DNA of 64,000 nt from Pseudobutyrivibrio sp. OR37 (GCF_900113655.1 NZ_FOQF01000002.1:33671-97670); one strand, 5' to 3'. Positions 1 through 8,957 are shown, counted from the first letter of the stretch. Program-made: numbers and translations. Notes: generated by a model from the letters alone, not told the origin.

Positions 1-197
1 ATTTATCTCATTTTCTTTGGAATTAAATGCCTTTTCAACACCACAATTATTGTGAACCAGTACATCATTCTCACCAACAAAGTAAGTATGATAATACTCT
101 ACTGCAAAATTATATACAGTGACCGGCTTATTTAAGTGCTCTTTGTTCTTTTTCTCCAGATGAAGCTTATTGCCATCATCATCTATTAGTGGTAGCT
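1..197 (-). pseudogene. Partial Hint domain (C-terminal half) leading into an unseen toxin tip
   Basis: Read on the minus strand, this stretch encodes the second half of a pretoxin Hint domain (DDDGNKLHLEKKNKEH, then VTVYNFAVEYYHTYFVG, ending VLVHNN) and the first residues of a new C-terminal domain (CGVEKAFNSK) that runs off the left edge. It is closely related to the Hint of the Rhs protein at 22991-23264 and to the orphan copy at 20649-20922. An in-frame TAG lies just upstream (about 195-197), and the N-terminal Hint block with its catalytic Cys is missing. It is therefore a 5'-truncated orphan cassette, probably silent unless recombined into a full Rhs gene. The toxin type cannot be judged because it lies outside the window. 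Confidence 0.8.
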
Positions 198-199
198 AA

Positions 200-221
200 A
201 AAATAGTATTTTATGATTCGC
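200..221. repeat. 22-bp sequence shared by two orphan toxin cassettes
   Basis: The 22 bases from AAAATAGTATTTT to GATTCGC occur identically at 21161-21182. In both places they lie just upstream (minus-strand sense) of a truncated Rhs/Hint piece and just downstream of immunity-gene-like sequence. The first 13 bases are a perfect palindrome (AAAATA-G-TATTTT). It may mark a recombination boundary between cassettes; that role is inference. Confidence 0.6.
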
Positions 222-327
222 AAACATAAAACTCATTTTTGCTATTTATCATTACATCCATATAGATAAATCTAATCCTTCCCAAGGTTTTAATATCGTT
301 ACAATCGTAACTCCATGCAGCTGGTCC

Positions 328-626
328 ACTTTACTATCTACAATTAAAAATTCATCATGGGTAGTAGCAAAAAATCAATTAACTACTATCTTAAATCAAA
401 AATAAGCCTTAGGTAGTAGGCATCTTCAATCCCATTACTATCCTCTACATAAAACAAACTACAGGTAGTAGTTTCATACTGGCTCATTACTATCTATAAC
501 TGATAATAATCCCCAGATAGTAGTTTACTCTAAAATCACTACTATCCACAACTCGAAATCTCCACTGGATAGTAATTTCATTTAGACTCACTACTATCTG
601 GTTGTAATAAATTATCCGAAGAAGTA
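328..626. repeat. Array of inverted-repeat units with an exact 52-bp period
   Basis: TACTATC occurs at 332, 384, 436, 488, 540 and 592, always 52 bp apart. The complementary arm GGTAGTA or GATAGTA occurs at 360, 412, 464, 516 and 568, also 52 bp apart; a decayed arm (AGAAGTA) stands at the expected 620. Each unit is thus a 7-8 bp dyad with a 21-bp loop, separated from the next by 17 bp. Loops and separators differ completely in sequence but not in length. Units 3-6 share an extended TCAYTACTATC left arm, and units 3-5 a GRTAGTARTTT right arm. 52 is not a multiple of 3, so the array does not encode a protein repeat. It sits inside a split Hint gene. Confidence 0.9.
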
Positions 627-629
627 ATT

Positions 630-680
630 TTCAGGATGTCTCAACTCTCCTGCCTTAACAAATCCTCTTTCTAGAGTATA
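630..680 (-). pseudogene. Hint domain fragment (middle part)
   Basis: Minus-strand translation gives YTLERGFVKAGELRHPEN, matching the middle of the Hint domain in the Rhs protein (TLERGFVKAGELRYSDT). The homology stops where the 52-bp array begins, and resumes at about 190 with the residues that should come next. The Hint sequence is therefore split by about 440 bp. On its other side the homology ends at a perfect palindrome (681-712). Confidence 0.75.
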
Positions 681-712
681 GGTATTAGATTTTCATCAGA
701 AAATCTAATACC
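681..712. repeat. Perfect 14-bp inverted repeat (hairpin)
   Basis: GGTATTAGATTTTC, a 4-base loop, then its exact reverse complement. It abuts the end of the Hint fragment and lies just beyond the xylanase terminator. It has no T-tract on either side, so it is not a classical terminator. It may be the end of a lost element or an extra 3' stem of the xylanase transcript. Confidence 0.7.
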
Positions 713-721
713 GGACTATAA

Positions 722-755
722 ATAGGGTTGGCACCAAAATAGATGCCAACCCCAT
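722..755 (-). terminator. Hairpin downstream of the xylanase gene
   Basis: GGGTTGGCA (725-733) pairs with TGCCAACCC (744-752) around a 10-base loop. It begins some 20 bases after the xylanase stop. The minus-strand tail is only moderately T-rich (TATTTATAG), so it may act together with the next hairpin. Confidence 0.6.
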
Positions 756-775
756 AGATAAGAGATTAGAAAGAA

Positions 776-3700
776 TTATCTAAGTGATACAATTACAACT
801 CTATCACCAACTAAAGGATCATTTCCCTTAATGTGAATCATGCCGAGTCCTGTGAATCTTTCTCTTACTACAACTGTAGCTTCGAAATCCTTTCCAGACT
901 CAAGTGTTACTACTGCGCCCTTCTTAACGCCGAAGTGCTTAGCCTCAGAATTTGTCTTAACAGTGTAGTATGCCTTTATCTTTACTGCACCTGTTCTCTT
1001 GTTGTAGCTTGCGTTTCTATCTACTCTAGCTTCAAGAACATGGATGCTTACTTCTTCAAGAATATCAAGCTCTACGCTTGTAGCGCCAACGAAGTTCTTA
1101 CCCTTTGCTGTAACTACTGCATAGTATGTTCCATCTGCATTAGAAGCGTGTGCTGGAAGCTTGTTTAAAAGCTTGCCATTCTCGCCAAGTCTGTACTGTA
1201 ATGTGTAGTTAGACTTAGAAAGTGTCTTACCATTGAAGTAAACTGTTACGCCTGGGCGTGTTGTGAAGATGCTCTCAACAAATGTATCAACTGGCTCAAC
1301 CTCAATTGCATCCTCATCTGCAAAATCAACTGGAGCAATTGTGAAGTTTGCCTTTACAGCTTCGTTCTCAGCATATTCGCCAATGAACTTAACCTCTACT
1401 GTAGGAAGTGAAGCATTGAAGTCCTCACCCATACCATTTCCTACCTTTGCTGCTGCATTCTTATTGTTCTTGTAAGAAACTGTGTAATCTACATCCTTAA
1501 CAAGTACCTTGTCACCAGCTGTAACAACTACCTCTGGAGTAACCTTTGCACCTGTGTATACTGCATCAGCTACCTCTGCAACTGATGGTGTAACGATTAC
1601 TGGCTCTTCTGGAGTATCAGGTGTTTCCTCACCGTCTACAAGTGTAACCTCGCCAAATACCTTTGGTGCAGACCAGCCATTACCTGTCTCATCATACCAG
1701 CTGCGTGTACCGATACGAGCGCCGTTTGAACCATCATTAATCTGTAAATCAAGACCGATAGCTGCTCCAACTTCTGGTGTGATATCTGTCCAAGCAAATG
1801 CTGCTTCAACCATGTAACCATCATCTGTTACCTTAACAGCATGCTTAAGGTTGTCCTCAAGGCACTTGTCGCCGTTAAAGCTTGTCTCATTTAAGTAGTT
1901 AATTCGGTACTGTTTGTCATCTGCCTCATATCCATCAGACTTGTGATTGTTCTCATCGATGAATACTTCTACAGAATCCTTCTCATGAACTGCTGAAGCT
2001 GATGCATCTAAATCATCATCCTTTACGTTCATAAGAACATAGAGGTTTTCCTCATCCCAAAGAAGCTTTGCTGTAGCTGTAGCCTTTGGATTTGAACCAG
2101 TAACAGCTAAATTTACTTCCTTAGCAACTTCCCAAGCATCATCAACATCGCCATCAACTGTAACAGTTCCCTTTGTTACATTCATGTATGGCTTGCAGAT
2201 TGCCTTTGCATAGTACTTGCTACCTTCATCCTGTGTGAGACGAAGATTGTTGAATGCGTGGTCTCCATCAGCATCTGTTACTACTACATCCATTGCAAGA
2301 CGTGAAGTAGCAACTAACTGCGAAGGTGCAGCAACCTCAAGTACTGCTTCTCCATTTTCATCAAGGGTAGCTTCAGCTGTTACAACTGATGCGCCATCCT
2401 TCATATCTGATGCAAAATCAACATAAAGCTTTGCAGCCTTAGCGCCATTTGCCTTTACCTTTACAGAAAGCTTTTCTCCATCCCAAACTGGAAGGAATGT
2501 GTACTCTGTGCCTTCAATTGTTGCGCTCTTTGCATGTGCAAATGCGTCCTTGCCTGATGCAGCCTGAACTACTGTTAAGCTCTTGATAGCTGGCTCAAGC
2601 TTTGAAGGATCAACAAATGCCCAGTAAGCTGGCTTTGCCATGTAGTCGCCATCGAAAAGAAGTGGAACCTGCTTTCTGTTTCCGTTAGCTCCGCCACCTG
2701 CACTGTTTGATGTCTGTAACCAAGAGTTAGGATCGATTACACCCCAAACTGTAAATCCGTTTACATCGATATCTGGATCAGCATCGATTTCCTTGTATGC
2801 CTCAAAGATTTCCTTGTAACGATAAGCTTCTCTTGTGTACTCAGCAGCCTCTGTTGCAGATGTTCCATCGTACTCATCAGAGCACTTGAAATCAAGCTCT
2901 GTTACCTGAATCTTGCCTACAATCTTACCGTATCTCTTACCACAGTTTACAATCTGCTGCTTGCTAGGTCCGAGCATGTTGTGGTGTCCCTGCATACCAA
3001 AACCAGAAATTCTGGTAGGAAGAACAGCATCCTTTTCATGTCTCTTTACACTCTCAAGTAACTGTGCGATTGCATCTGGCTTGTTGCCTGAGCACTCGTT
3101 GTAATCGTTGTAGTAAAGCTCTACATCATCCTTGCCCATCTTGTGAGCATAGTAGTTTGCATATCTGAATGCGTTAAGGATGTAATCTGGAGCATCCTCC
3201 TTGCTTCCTGTTCCATAGATTCTAGCCCAGTTAGAACGCTCACTTGCGCTGGCGCTTCTGTATGTACCTGTGCTGTCTGAACAAGCCTCGTTTACAACAT
3301 CCCAGCCATAGAACATATCCTTGTATTCAGAAGAGAATACATGCTCGAATACGCTCTTGATGTACCACTCATGACGAAGTGTCATTTCCTCTGGTGATAC
3401 CCAGTCACCGTTTGGATCATAGTTCTCCTTGAAGAACCACTCTGGCGTCTGTGAATGCCATGTTAAAACGTGACCTCTAATCTTGATTTCCTTGTCTGGA
3501 TGCTCATCATTCCAATCCTTGATAACGCGAAGCATTCTCTCTGGACGTGAGAAATCAAGCTTTGGAACAGCCATATCCTTGTGTGTAACACCCTTCGCAT
3601 CTGTCCATGTTTCAGTAATAATCTGTCCGTCTGCTGGCTTTGAGTTGTTGTAGTTCATTAATGAATCTGGCTTAAACTCGTTACCAAATGTTACAGCATT

Positions 3701-4579
3701 GAAGTGCTTTTCTACGATATCCATCAAAGCTTCATCTGTGATTTCTGAAATCATGATGGCTGCACCTGTGTAGCTGTCCTTGCCAAGGCCCTTGTCACAA
3801 GAGATATAATCTCTTAAATCTGGAATATCCCACTGTATCTCAGGCTTTGTGTTGTCATCTACAATCTCGCTTGGTGTTGGGTAATCAGCTGCATCACCCT
3901 TAAGAGTAAGTGTAATACTCTGGATAGTAAATGATGTGCCACCACCTGAGCTATTCATCAAGCCGATTCCATCGAATTCAGCTTTGTCTGTGTTTTCAAT
4001 AACATCTGTTCCATAAGCTGCCTTTACTTCCTCACCCTTGTTTCTGAACTTAAGTGAGAAGCCTGATTTGCTGCCCTTTAACAGATTTGCTTTTACTGAT
4101 ACTACATCAGTACCCTTAATTCCTTTAGGTAGACCAAAAACTTTCTCCGCATAGTTTCCGCTGTACTCAATTTTTACGCCACCCTTTGATTTTGTAACAG
4201 TTGAACCCCATGAACCGCCTTCGTAACTGTCATCAAAATCGAACATGCTATAAGTGATTTGGCATGTCTTTTTAGAGTCCTCGTCTTCCTCAGAATCCTT
4301 CTTCTCCTCAGAAGCTTCTTCAGATTCAGACTCCTCCTCAGATTCTTCCTCGGACTCTTCCTTGGTTTCCTCTTCAGATTCTTCCTTTACTTCTTCTTTT
4401 ACTTCATCTTTTGTTTCTTCTGATTCTTCCTCTTGAAGCTCTTCTACAACTTCTTCAGCCGAATCTGTCTGTGATTCTTTTGCATTGACTAATGCAGGAC
4501 TTGGAGTTGTCATTAGCATAGTAGAAGCTATTGCTACTGACAACGCCTTGTAGATCTTTCTCTTTACCATAACCCTCAA
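776..4579 (-). CDS. Secreted multimodular GH10 endo-1,4-beta-xylanase with CBM9-type module
   Basis: Extracellular xylanase that should cut the backbone of plant xylan. The order is: signal peptide (about 1-33, with a KRK n-region), a very acidic Glu/Ser-rich stretch (about 37-105), a beta-rich N-terminal module (about 105-230), the GH10 barrel (about 255-665), an inter-domain beta region, a CBM9-like module (about 795-980, with VDGDVDDAW and LWDEENLYV), and a C-terminal beta-rich part. Predicted catalytic residues are the acid/base E431 in DVVNEAC and the nucleophile E561 in TELDF. The reading starts at TTG 4579, four bases from AGGAG; ATG 4570 in the same frame is possible. No LPXTG motif or S-layer module was recognised at the C terminus. 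Confidence 0.95.
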   Translation of the reverse strand: MRVMVKRKIYKALSVAIASTMLMTTPSPALVNAKESQTDSAEEVVEELQEEESEETKDEVKEEVKEESEEETKEESEEESEEESESEEASEEKKDSEEDEDSKKTCQITYSMFDFDDSYEGGSWGSTVTKSKGGVKIEYSGNYAEKVFGLPKGIKGTDVVSVKANLLKGSKSGFSLKFRNKGEEVKAAYGTDVIENTDKAEFDGIGLMNSSGGGTSFTIQSITLTLKGDAADYPTPSEIVDDNTKPEIQWDIPDLRDYISCDKGLGKDSYTGAAIMISEITDEALMDIVEKHFNAVTFGNEFKPDSLMNYNNSKPADGQIITETWTDAKGVTHKDMAVPKLDFSRPERMLRVIKDWNDEHPDKEIKIRGHVLTWHSQTPEWFFKENYDPNGDWVSPEEMTLRHEWYIKSVFEHVFSSEYKDMFYGWDVVNEACSDSTGTYRSASASERSNWARIYGTGSKEDAPDYILNAFRYANYYAHKMGKDDVELYYNDYNECSGNKPDAIAQLLESVKRHEKDAVLPTRISGFGMQGHHNMLGPSKQQIVNCGKRYGKIVGKIQVTELDFKCSDEYDGTSATEAAEYTREAYRYKEIFEAYKEIDADPDIDVNGFTVWGVIDPNSWLQTSNSAGGGANGNRKQVPLLFDGDYMAKPAYWAFVDPSKLEPAIKSLTVVQAASGKDAFAHAKSATIEGTEYTFLPVWDGEKLSVKVKANGAKAAKLYVDFASDMKDGASVVTAEATLDENGEAVLEVAAPSQLVATSRLAMDVVVTDADGDHAFNNLRLTQDEGSKYYAKAICKPYMNVTKGTVTVDGDVDDAWEVAKEVNLAVTGSNPKATATAKLLWDEENLYVLMNVKDDDLDASASAVHEKDSVEVFIDENNHKSDGYEADDKQYRINYLNETSFNGDKCLEDNLKHAVKVTDDGYMVEAAFAWTDITPEVGAAIGLDLQINDGSNGARIGTRSWYDETGNGWSAPKVFGEVTLVDGEETPDTPEEPVIVTPSVAEVADAVYTGAKVTPEVVVTAGDKVLVKDVDYTVSYKNNKNAAAKVGNGMGEDFNASLPTVEVKFIGEYAENEAVKANFTIAPVDFADEDAIEVEPVDTFVESIFTTRPGVTVYFNGKTLSKSNYTLQYRLGENGKLLNKLPAHASNADGTYYAVVTAKGKNFVGATSVELDILEEVSIHVLEARVDRNASYNKRTGAVKIKAYYTVKTNSEAKHFGVKKGAVVTLESGKDFEATVVVRERFTGLGMIHIKGNDPLVGDRVVIVSLR

Positions 4580-4648
4580 TATTCTCCTTTTTTTATTGTA
4601 AAAACACCGCGGTAATTACATGATAACAAAGGCGATTTTAAATAAGGC

Positions 4649-4677
4649 ATGATAATTTTTAGAATAAACCCCGACAA
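4649..4677 (-). promoter_or_regulatory. Putative promoter of the xylanase gene
   Basis: Minus strand: TTGTCG (-35, 4672-4677), 17 bases, TATCAT (-10, 4649-4654). It fits a vegetative sigma factor moderately well and leaves a leader of about 65 bases. No convincing catabolite-repression site was seen here. Confidence 0.45.
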
Positions 4678-4702
4678 ATTAAATATTGGTGATTAAACCT
4701 CA

Positions 4703-5515
4703 CTAGTTTGTCCGGCAAAGTTCCCAAAAAGTTACGGCAGATGCTGCTGCAACATTGAGAGAATCCACTCCATGATGCATTGGAATGATGGTAACAAAAT
4801 CACTGGCATCTATTGTTTCCTGCTTGATCCCTGTGCTTTCTGTACCGAATACTACAGCAAGCTTTTCCTGCTCCTTTAATATAGGACTGTCCAATGAAAT
4901 GGCATTATCCTTTAGTGCCATAGATACCACTGAAAATCCATTTTCCTTAAGGGTGGCAACATAATCTGAACCCTTTTCAAAATAAGTCCAAGGCACCTGA
5001 AAAACTGTACCCATAGCAACACGGGCCGCACGTCTATAAAATGGATCTGCACTGTCATGGGTAAGGACGATTCCATCCACCCCAAGTGCTGCCGCTGACC
5101 TGAATATAGCGCCTACATTGGTAGGATTCATAACATCCTCTAAAATAGCGATTCGTTTTGCAGATTGCAAAAGACTGCTTATCTGTGGAAGGGCTGGACG
5201 TCTGCAGGCAGCAAGCACACCTCTTGTAAGGTTAAAGCCAGTGATTTTATTAATCACTTCAAGCCTTGCCACAAACACATCCACATCACTGTCTACACCA
5301 GAAAGTAATTCCTGAACCACATCTGATTCGTAGGCCTTTTCCTCTACAAGAAAAGCTAAAGGCTGGGCACCCATTGCAAGGGCTCGTTTGATAACCTCTG
5401 GTGTCTCAGCTATAAAGGCTCCCCCATTTGGCTCGAAATAATGATACAGTTGTGCCTCATTATACTTAGTAAAAATATCTACTCTAGAATCCTCTAAACT
5501 TTCAATTCTAATCAA
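4703..5515 (-). CDS. SpoU/TrmH-family RNA 2'-O-methyltransferase
   Basis: SAM-dependent methyltransferase of the SPOUT superfamily that methylates ribose 2'-OH in tRNA or rRNA. The 270 residues have an N-terminal substrate-binding part (about 1-105) and the SpoU catalytic domain (about 110-268). The domain carries the conserved N in MNPTNVGAIFRSAAALG, the FGTESTGI loop and the C-terminal SLNVAAASAVTFWEL knot motif. The only start in range is TTG at 5515, with AGGAG some 12 bases upstream, so initiation may be weak. It lies 19 bases after the DUF815 ATPase gene and is probably co-transcribed. The exact modified nucleotide cannot be told from sequence. Confidence 0.9.
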   Translation of the reverse strand: MIRIESLEDSRVDIFTKYNEAQLYHYFEPNGGAFIAETPEVIKRALAMGAQPLAFLVEEKAYESDVVQELLSGVDSDVDVFVARLEVINKITGFNLTRGVLAACRRPALPQISSLLQSAKRIAILEDVMNPTNVGAIFRSAAALGVDGIVLTHDSADPFYRRAARVAMGTVFQVPWTYFEKGSDYVATLKENGFSVVSMALKDNAISLDSPILKEQEKLAVVFGTESTGIKQETIDASDFVTIIPMHHGVDSLNVAAASAVTFWELCRTN

Positions 5516-5534
5516 TGTATTTCTGTTCTCCTAT

Positions 5535-6842
5535 CTATTGCTCCTGCCCAAGCAGATGATATACGAATTGCTGAGCTGTACGGCCTGAAAGACCACCCTG
5601 CTCCATCTCCCATATCTTTGCTTTTGCTATAAGCTCATCCTCTGGCATGGTGATGCCAGCTCGTTTTGCAAGGGCCAGCACTATTTCCAAATATTCCTTT
5701 TGCATAGGCTTTGTGTAGCTGATGGTCACACCGAATCTGTGCACTAGTGAAAGCTTCTCCTCCACCGTGTCAGAGTGATGTCTGTCGTTAGAATTATCCT
5801 GGTCATTTCTGTCGTTCCATGTCTCTTTGATGAGATGACGGCGATTAGATGTGGCATAGATTAAGATGTTATCTGGCTTTGTTTCTACGCCACCTTCGAT
5901 AACTGCCTTTAGGAATTTATATTCTATCTCGTGCTCCTCGAAGGATAAATCATCCATATAGATGATGTATTTGTAATTTCTATTTTTGATGCTGGCGATA
6001 ATCTTTGATAAATATCTAAACTGATGCTTGTATATCTCAATCATACGAAGGCCACTATCATAATACTGATTTACGATAGCCTTAATACTGGTGGACTTGC
6101 CAGTACCACTGTCACCAAAGAGTAATACGTTATTAGCCTTTTTACCATTAACAAAGCTTTCTGTATTATCGATAAGCTGCTGCTTTTGATATTCATAGCC
6201 AATCAAATCATCTAAAACCACTTCATCCATATTATTGATTGGGACAAACTGAATATCGTTTATGCCAGTCTCCTCAATACGAAATGCCTTATTTAGGCCA
6301 AACATTCCCACTCCATAAGCCTTATAGAAATCCGTAATTACGTTAAAAAATTCCTTTTCATCTGCGGCAGCCTCTAGAGCCTTTGACAATCTTCTGACCT
6401 TTTCGCTTACATTGCGATTGTACATCTGCTCATTCTTTTTTACAGAGCTGTAATTCAAAAATACCGTAAAGCATTCTATTCCAAGCTCCTTTTCAAGAGG
6501 GCTGAAATCGTAATCGAAAAGCTCCTTTAAAATCCTAAAATCATTTTCCACCAAATGATTTACAGAGCCAGGCTTTACCTCACATTTTTCCGTAACCAGT
6601 GAAAATGGATTTTCATTCATAATAATATAGAAGGTAAGATAATTGTGCCAAAGATTGTCATCAAAGCCATAATCTGTAGCCAGCATAAGCAGACGCTTGG
6701 AAATAGCGTTAATCTCACGAGTAGCCTCACGCTTGTTGTAATCACCTGATTCAATATCATCTATGACTCTGCCAAGCTGATACAAAATGCTGTCTTCTGT
6801 TAAATCGCCATACATTAATAATCTTGAAATCTTGTCGTACAT
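5535..6842 (-). CDS. AAA-type ATPase, DUF815 family
   Basis: Probable AAA+ ATPase of the DUF815 group; no precise function is established. Walker A is GDSGTGKS and Walker B IIYMDDLSFEE, followed by a sensor-like ATSNRRHL segment. The N-terminal half is helical and family-specific. An open frame extends upstream to 6893, but ATG 6842 follows GGAGG by six bases and opens with MYDKISRLL, as a real N terminus would, so this start was chosen. It begins after the terminator of the polyamine operon and its own short AT-rich leader, and leads into the TrmH gene. Confidence 0.88.
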   Translation of the reverse strand: MYDKISRLLMYGDLTEDSILYQLGRVIDDIESGDYNKREATREINAISKRLLMLATDYGFDDNLWHNYLTFYIIMNENPFSLVTEKCEVKPGSVNHLVENDFRILKELFDYDFSPLEKELGIECFTVFLNYSSVKKNEQMYNRNVSEKVRRLSKALEAAADEKEFFNVITDFYKAYGVGMFGLNKAFRIEETGINDIQFVPINNMDEVVLDDLIGYEYQKQQLIDNTESFVNGKKANNVLLFGDSGTGKSTSIKAIVNQYYDSGLRMIEIYKHQFRYLSKIIASIKNRNYKYIIYMDDLSFEEHEIEYKFLKAVIEGGVETKPDNILIYATSNRRHLIKETWNDRNDQDNSNDRHHSDTVEEKLSLVHRFGVTISYTKPMQKEYLEIVLALAKRAGITMPEDELIAKAKIWEMEQGGLSGRTAQQFVYHLLGQEQ

Positions 6843-6890
6843 AACCTGCCTCCTAAACTCTAGTCTTTTGGGAGTTATTATAACATATAA

Positions 6891-6922
6891 CAAAAAGATG
6901 GCCTAGCTACAGACCATCTTTA
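6891..6922 (-). terminator. Terminator of the polyamine operon
   Basis: On the minus strand AAAGATGG (6914-6921) pairs with CCATCTTT (6894-6901), followed by a short T run (TTTTTGTTATATG). It lies 13 bases after the aguB stop. Confidence 0.75.
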
Positions 6923-6933
6923 CTCTATTTCAT

Positions 6934-7803
6934 TTATATATCACCATAGCACTCAGGTCTTCTATCTCTGAAGATTCCCCAGCTTAATCTATTGTTTGCA
7001 ATCTCATCCAAATCATAGGTATGAATGAGGATTTCTTCTGTATCTCTTGAGGCATCCTCAAGAATCTCACCTGTTTCATCTGTCATAAATGAGCTGCCAT
7101 AGAAATTCAGACTAGAGGACTGCATTGCATTTTCCTTACATGGCTTTACTTCCTCCAGGCCGATACGATTGGCAGCAATCACAGGCATAAGATTGCTTCC
7201 TGCGTGGCCCTGCATACAACGTCTCCAGTGAGGCATGCTGTCACATTCAATGATAGGCTCGCTGCCGATGGCTGTTGGGTAGAAAAGAATTTCTGCCCCC
7301 TGTACTGCCATACTTCTGGCTGTCTCTGGGAACCACTGATCCCAACAAATACCTACACCTATAGTGCCGTATTTTGTTTTCCATACCTTAAAGCCTGTGT
7401 TGCCTGGTGTGAAATAGAATTTTTCCTGATAGAAGTGATCGTCAGGGATGTGAGTCTTTCGGTACACTCCAAGAATTGTGCCATCTGCATCAATCACTGC
7501 CACAGAATTATAAAGCACATTTCCATCCTTTTCGTAAAAGCTGACAGGGATGACTATATTAAGCTCTGCCGCCACCTTCACAAAATGCTTTACGGCATCA
7601 TTTTCCTCTACTGGCTTTGCAAAATCATAGTATTCATATCTGCGCTCCTGGCAAAAATACTGGCGTTCGAAAAGCTCTGGAAGAAGAATGATGTTGGCGC
7701 CTTTTGAGGCAGCATCGCGCACCATCTTGTCGGCTTTTTTAATGTTTTCTTCTACTGATGTGCTGCACTGCATTTGAATGGCAGCTATTGTTATTTTTCT
7801 CAT
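6934..7803 (-). CDS. aguB: N-carbamoylputrescine amidase
   Basis: Nitrilase-superfamily hydrolase that splits N-carbamoylputrescine into putrescine, CO2 and ammonia, the last step of the arginine-agmatine route. The 289 residues match the family's usual length. The Glu-Lys-Cys triad is visible: E in [12 protein letters not shown] in YRKTHIPDD, and C in [12 protein letters not shown]. Its ATG overlaps the aguA stop in an ATGA arrangement. Its Shine-Dalgarno (GATGAGGTG, six bases upstream) is the end of a REP-like repeat (7811-7855). It is the last gene of the polyamine operon and is followed by a terminator. Confidence 0.96.
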   Translation of the reverse strand: MRKITIAAIQMQCSTSVEENIKKADKMVRDAASKGANIILLPELFERQYFCQERRYEYYDFAKPVEENDAVKHFVKVAAELNIVIPVSFYEKDGNVLYNSVAVIDADGTILGVYRKTHIPDDHFYQEKFYFTPGNTGFKVWKTKYGTIGVGICWDQWFPETARSMAVQGAEILFYPTAIGSEPIIECDSMPHWRRCMQGHAGSNLMPVIAANRIGLEEVKPCKENAMQSSSLNFYGSSFMTDETGEILEDASRDTEEILIHTYDLDEIANNRLSWGIFRDRRPECYGDI

Positions 7804-8948
7804 AATTTCACCTCATCCGTCAGCTTCGCTGACACCTTCCCCTCAAGGGGAAGGCTCTTTGGGATTTGTTGGGTGATGCAATGGATATTGCCTCCCCCTA
7901 CAATAATTGCTCTTGCATAAATTGGATAGATTTTTCTGGTAGGAAAAAGCTTGGAAAGAATTTCCACCGCCACCTTATCATTTTCATCTCCAAATTGAGG
8001 AAGGATAATCCCTCCGTTTGAGATGTAAAAATTCACATAGGATGCTGCAAGGCGCTCTCCTACCTCTCTTACATCTTCTCCCTCTTCGAATTCGTATCCC
8101 TCCAATTCCTGGGCTGTAATACATACAGGCTGCTTTGGGATTGGAAGCTTGTGAACCTTAAAGGAGCGTCCCTTCGCATCAGTTTCTTTTTCAAGAACCT
8201 CAAGGCTGGCCTTGCTCATGGCATACTGTGGGTCCGATTTATCATCAGTCCATGCAAGCACCACCTCAGCAGGACCAGTGAATGCACATACATTATCTAC
8301 ATGCTCGTTTGTCTCATCATTATATATGCCACTTGGAAGCCAGATAACCTTTTTTGCCCCAAGATATTCACACAGCTTTTCAGTAATTTCAGCCTTTGTC
8401 ATATCTGGATTGCGTCCCTTGCTAAGAAGGCAGGCTTCTGTGACTATCACTGTACCTTCACCATCACTGTGAATGCTGCCCCCTTCAAGCACAAATGGAT
8501 GGGCGTCATACACATCCATATTCAAAGCCTTACAGATAGCAGCGGCTGCTGCATCATCATTTTCCCAATGGGCATACAAGCCATCATAATCGCCACCCCA
8601 GGCGTTGAACTGCCAGTCGATTCCTCTTACCTCAGTTCCATTTACAACACAGGTAGGGCCCACGTCCCTTGCCCAGGCATCATCAGTAGGAATGCAAAGG
8701 GGATGAATTCTTTCATCATTTTTAAATGCATCCCTAACCTCGGCTATGTGGTACTCATCCGCCAACATCCAAAGCTCTTCGCTTTCTGCAATGGCTCTTG
8801 CTATTTTAGCGAAAACCAGCTTTGCCTCTACACCGCCATTAGGCCAAGAACCGGGACGAACAGGCCAAATCATTACCGTGCACTGGTGCATAGCATATTC
8901 TGCAGGCATATAAAATTTATCTTTACTAGGTGTACTGTTAATTTTCAT
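7800..8948 (-). CDS. aguA: Agmatine deiminase with a repeat-derived C-terminal tail
   Basis: Converts agmatine to N-carbamoylputrescine and ammonia (guanidine-modifying enzyme superfamily, penta-alpha/beta propeller). Recognisable motifs are [31 protein letters not shown] and the catalytic Cys (about C357) in [11 protein letters not shown]. Relatives normally end soon after ITQQIP; here about 18 further residues (from SLPLEGK to DEVKL) are encoded by a REP-like double hairpin that has entered the 3' end of the frame. No clear ribosome site precedes ATG 8948, which lies nine bases after the nspC stop, so translation is probably coupled. Its substrate would come from SpeA. Confidence 0.96.
   Translation of the reverse strand: MKINSTPSKDKFYMPAEYAMHQCTVMIWPVRPGSWPNGGVEAKLVFAKIARAIAESEELWMLADEYHIAEVRDAFKNDERIHPLCIPTDDAWARDVGPTCVVNGTEVRGIDWQFNAWGGDYDGLYAHWENDDAAAAAICKALNMDVYDAHPFVLEGGSIHSDGEGTVIVTEACLLSKGRNPDMTKAEITEKLCEYLGAKKVIWLPSGIYNDETNEHVDNVCAFTGPAEVVLAWTDDKSDPQYAMSKASLEVLEKETDAKGRSFKVHKLPIPKQPVCITAQELEGYEFEEGEDVREVGERLAASYVNFYISNGGIILPQFGDENDKVAVEILSKLFPTRKIYPIYARAIIVGGGNIHCITQQIPKSLPLEGKVSAKLTDEVKL
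7811..7855. repeat. REP-like two-hairpin repeat, copy 1 (inside aguA)
   Basis: CCTCATC is followed by hairpin GTCAGC-TTC-GCTGAC (7819-7833) and hairpin CCTTCCCC-TCAA-GGGGAAGG (7835-7854). Copy 2 at 58579-58623 has the same layout with compensating changes in both stems (CAGC/GCTG against CACC/GGTG). Read on the minus strand the element gives in-frame aguA codons and ends in GATGAGG, which acts as the aguB ribosome site. Confidence 0.85.
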
Positions 8949-8957
8949 AATACGTAT

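Noticed and set aside
220-330. Two short minus-strand frames (ending FYVCES and LDLSIWM) as genes
   Set aside because: Neither has a start or ribosome site, and they overlap in different frames; at most one is the remnant of an immunity gene.
328-626. CRISPR array
   Set aside because: The constant parts are 7-8 bp dyad arms, not full repeats of 23 or more bases, and both the 21-bp and 17-bp spacers vary. No cas genes are nearby.
4254-4436. Serine-rich plus-strand frame
   Set aside because: It is the reverse reading of the Glu/Ser-rich linker of the xylanase.
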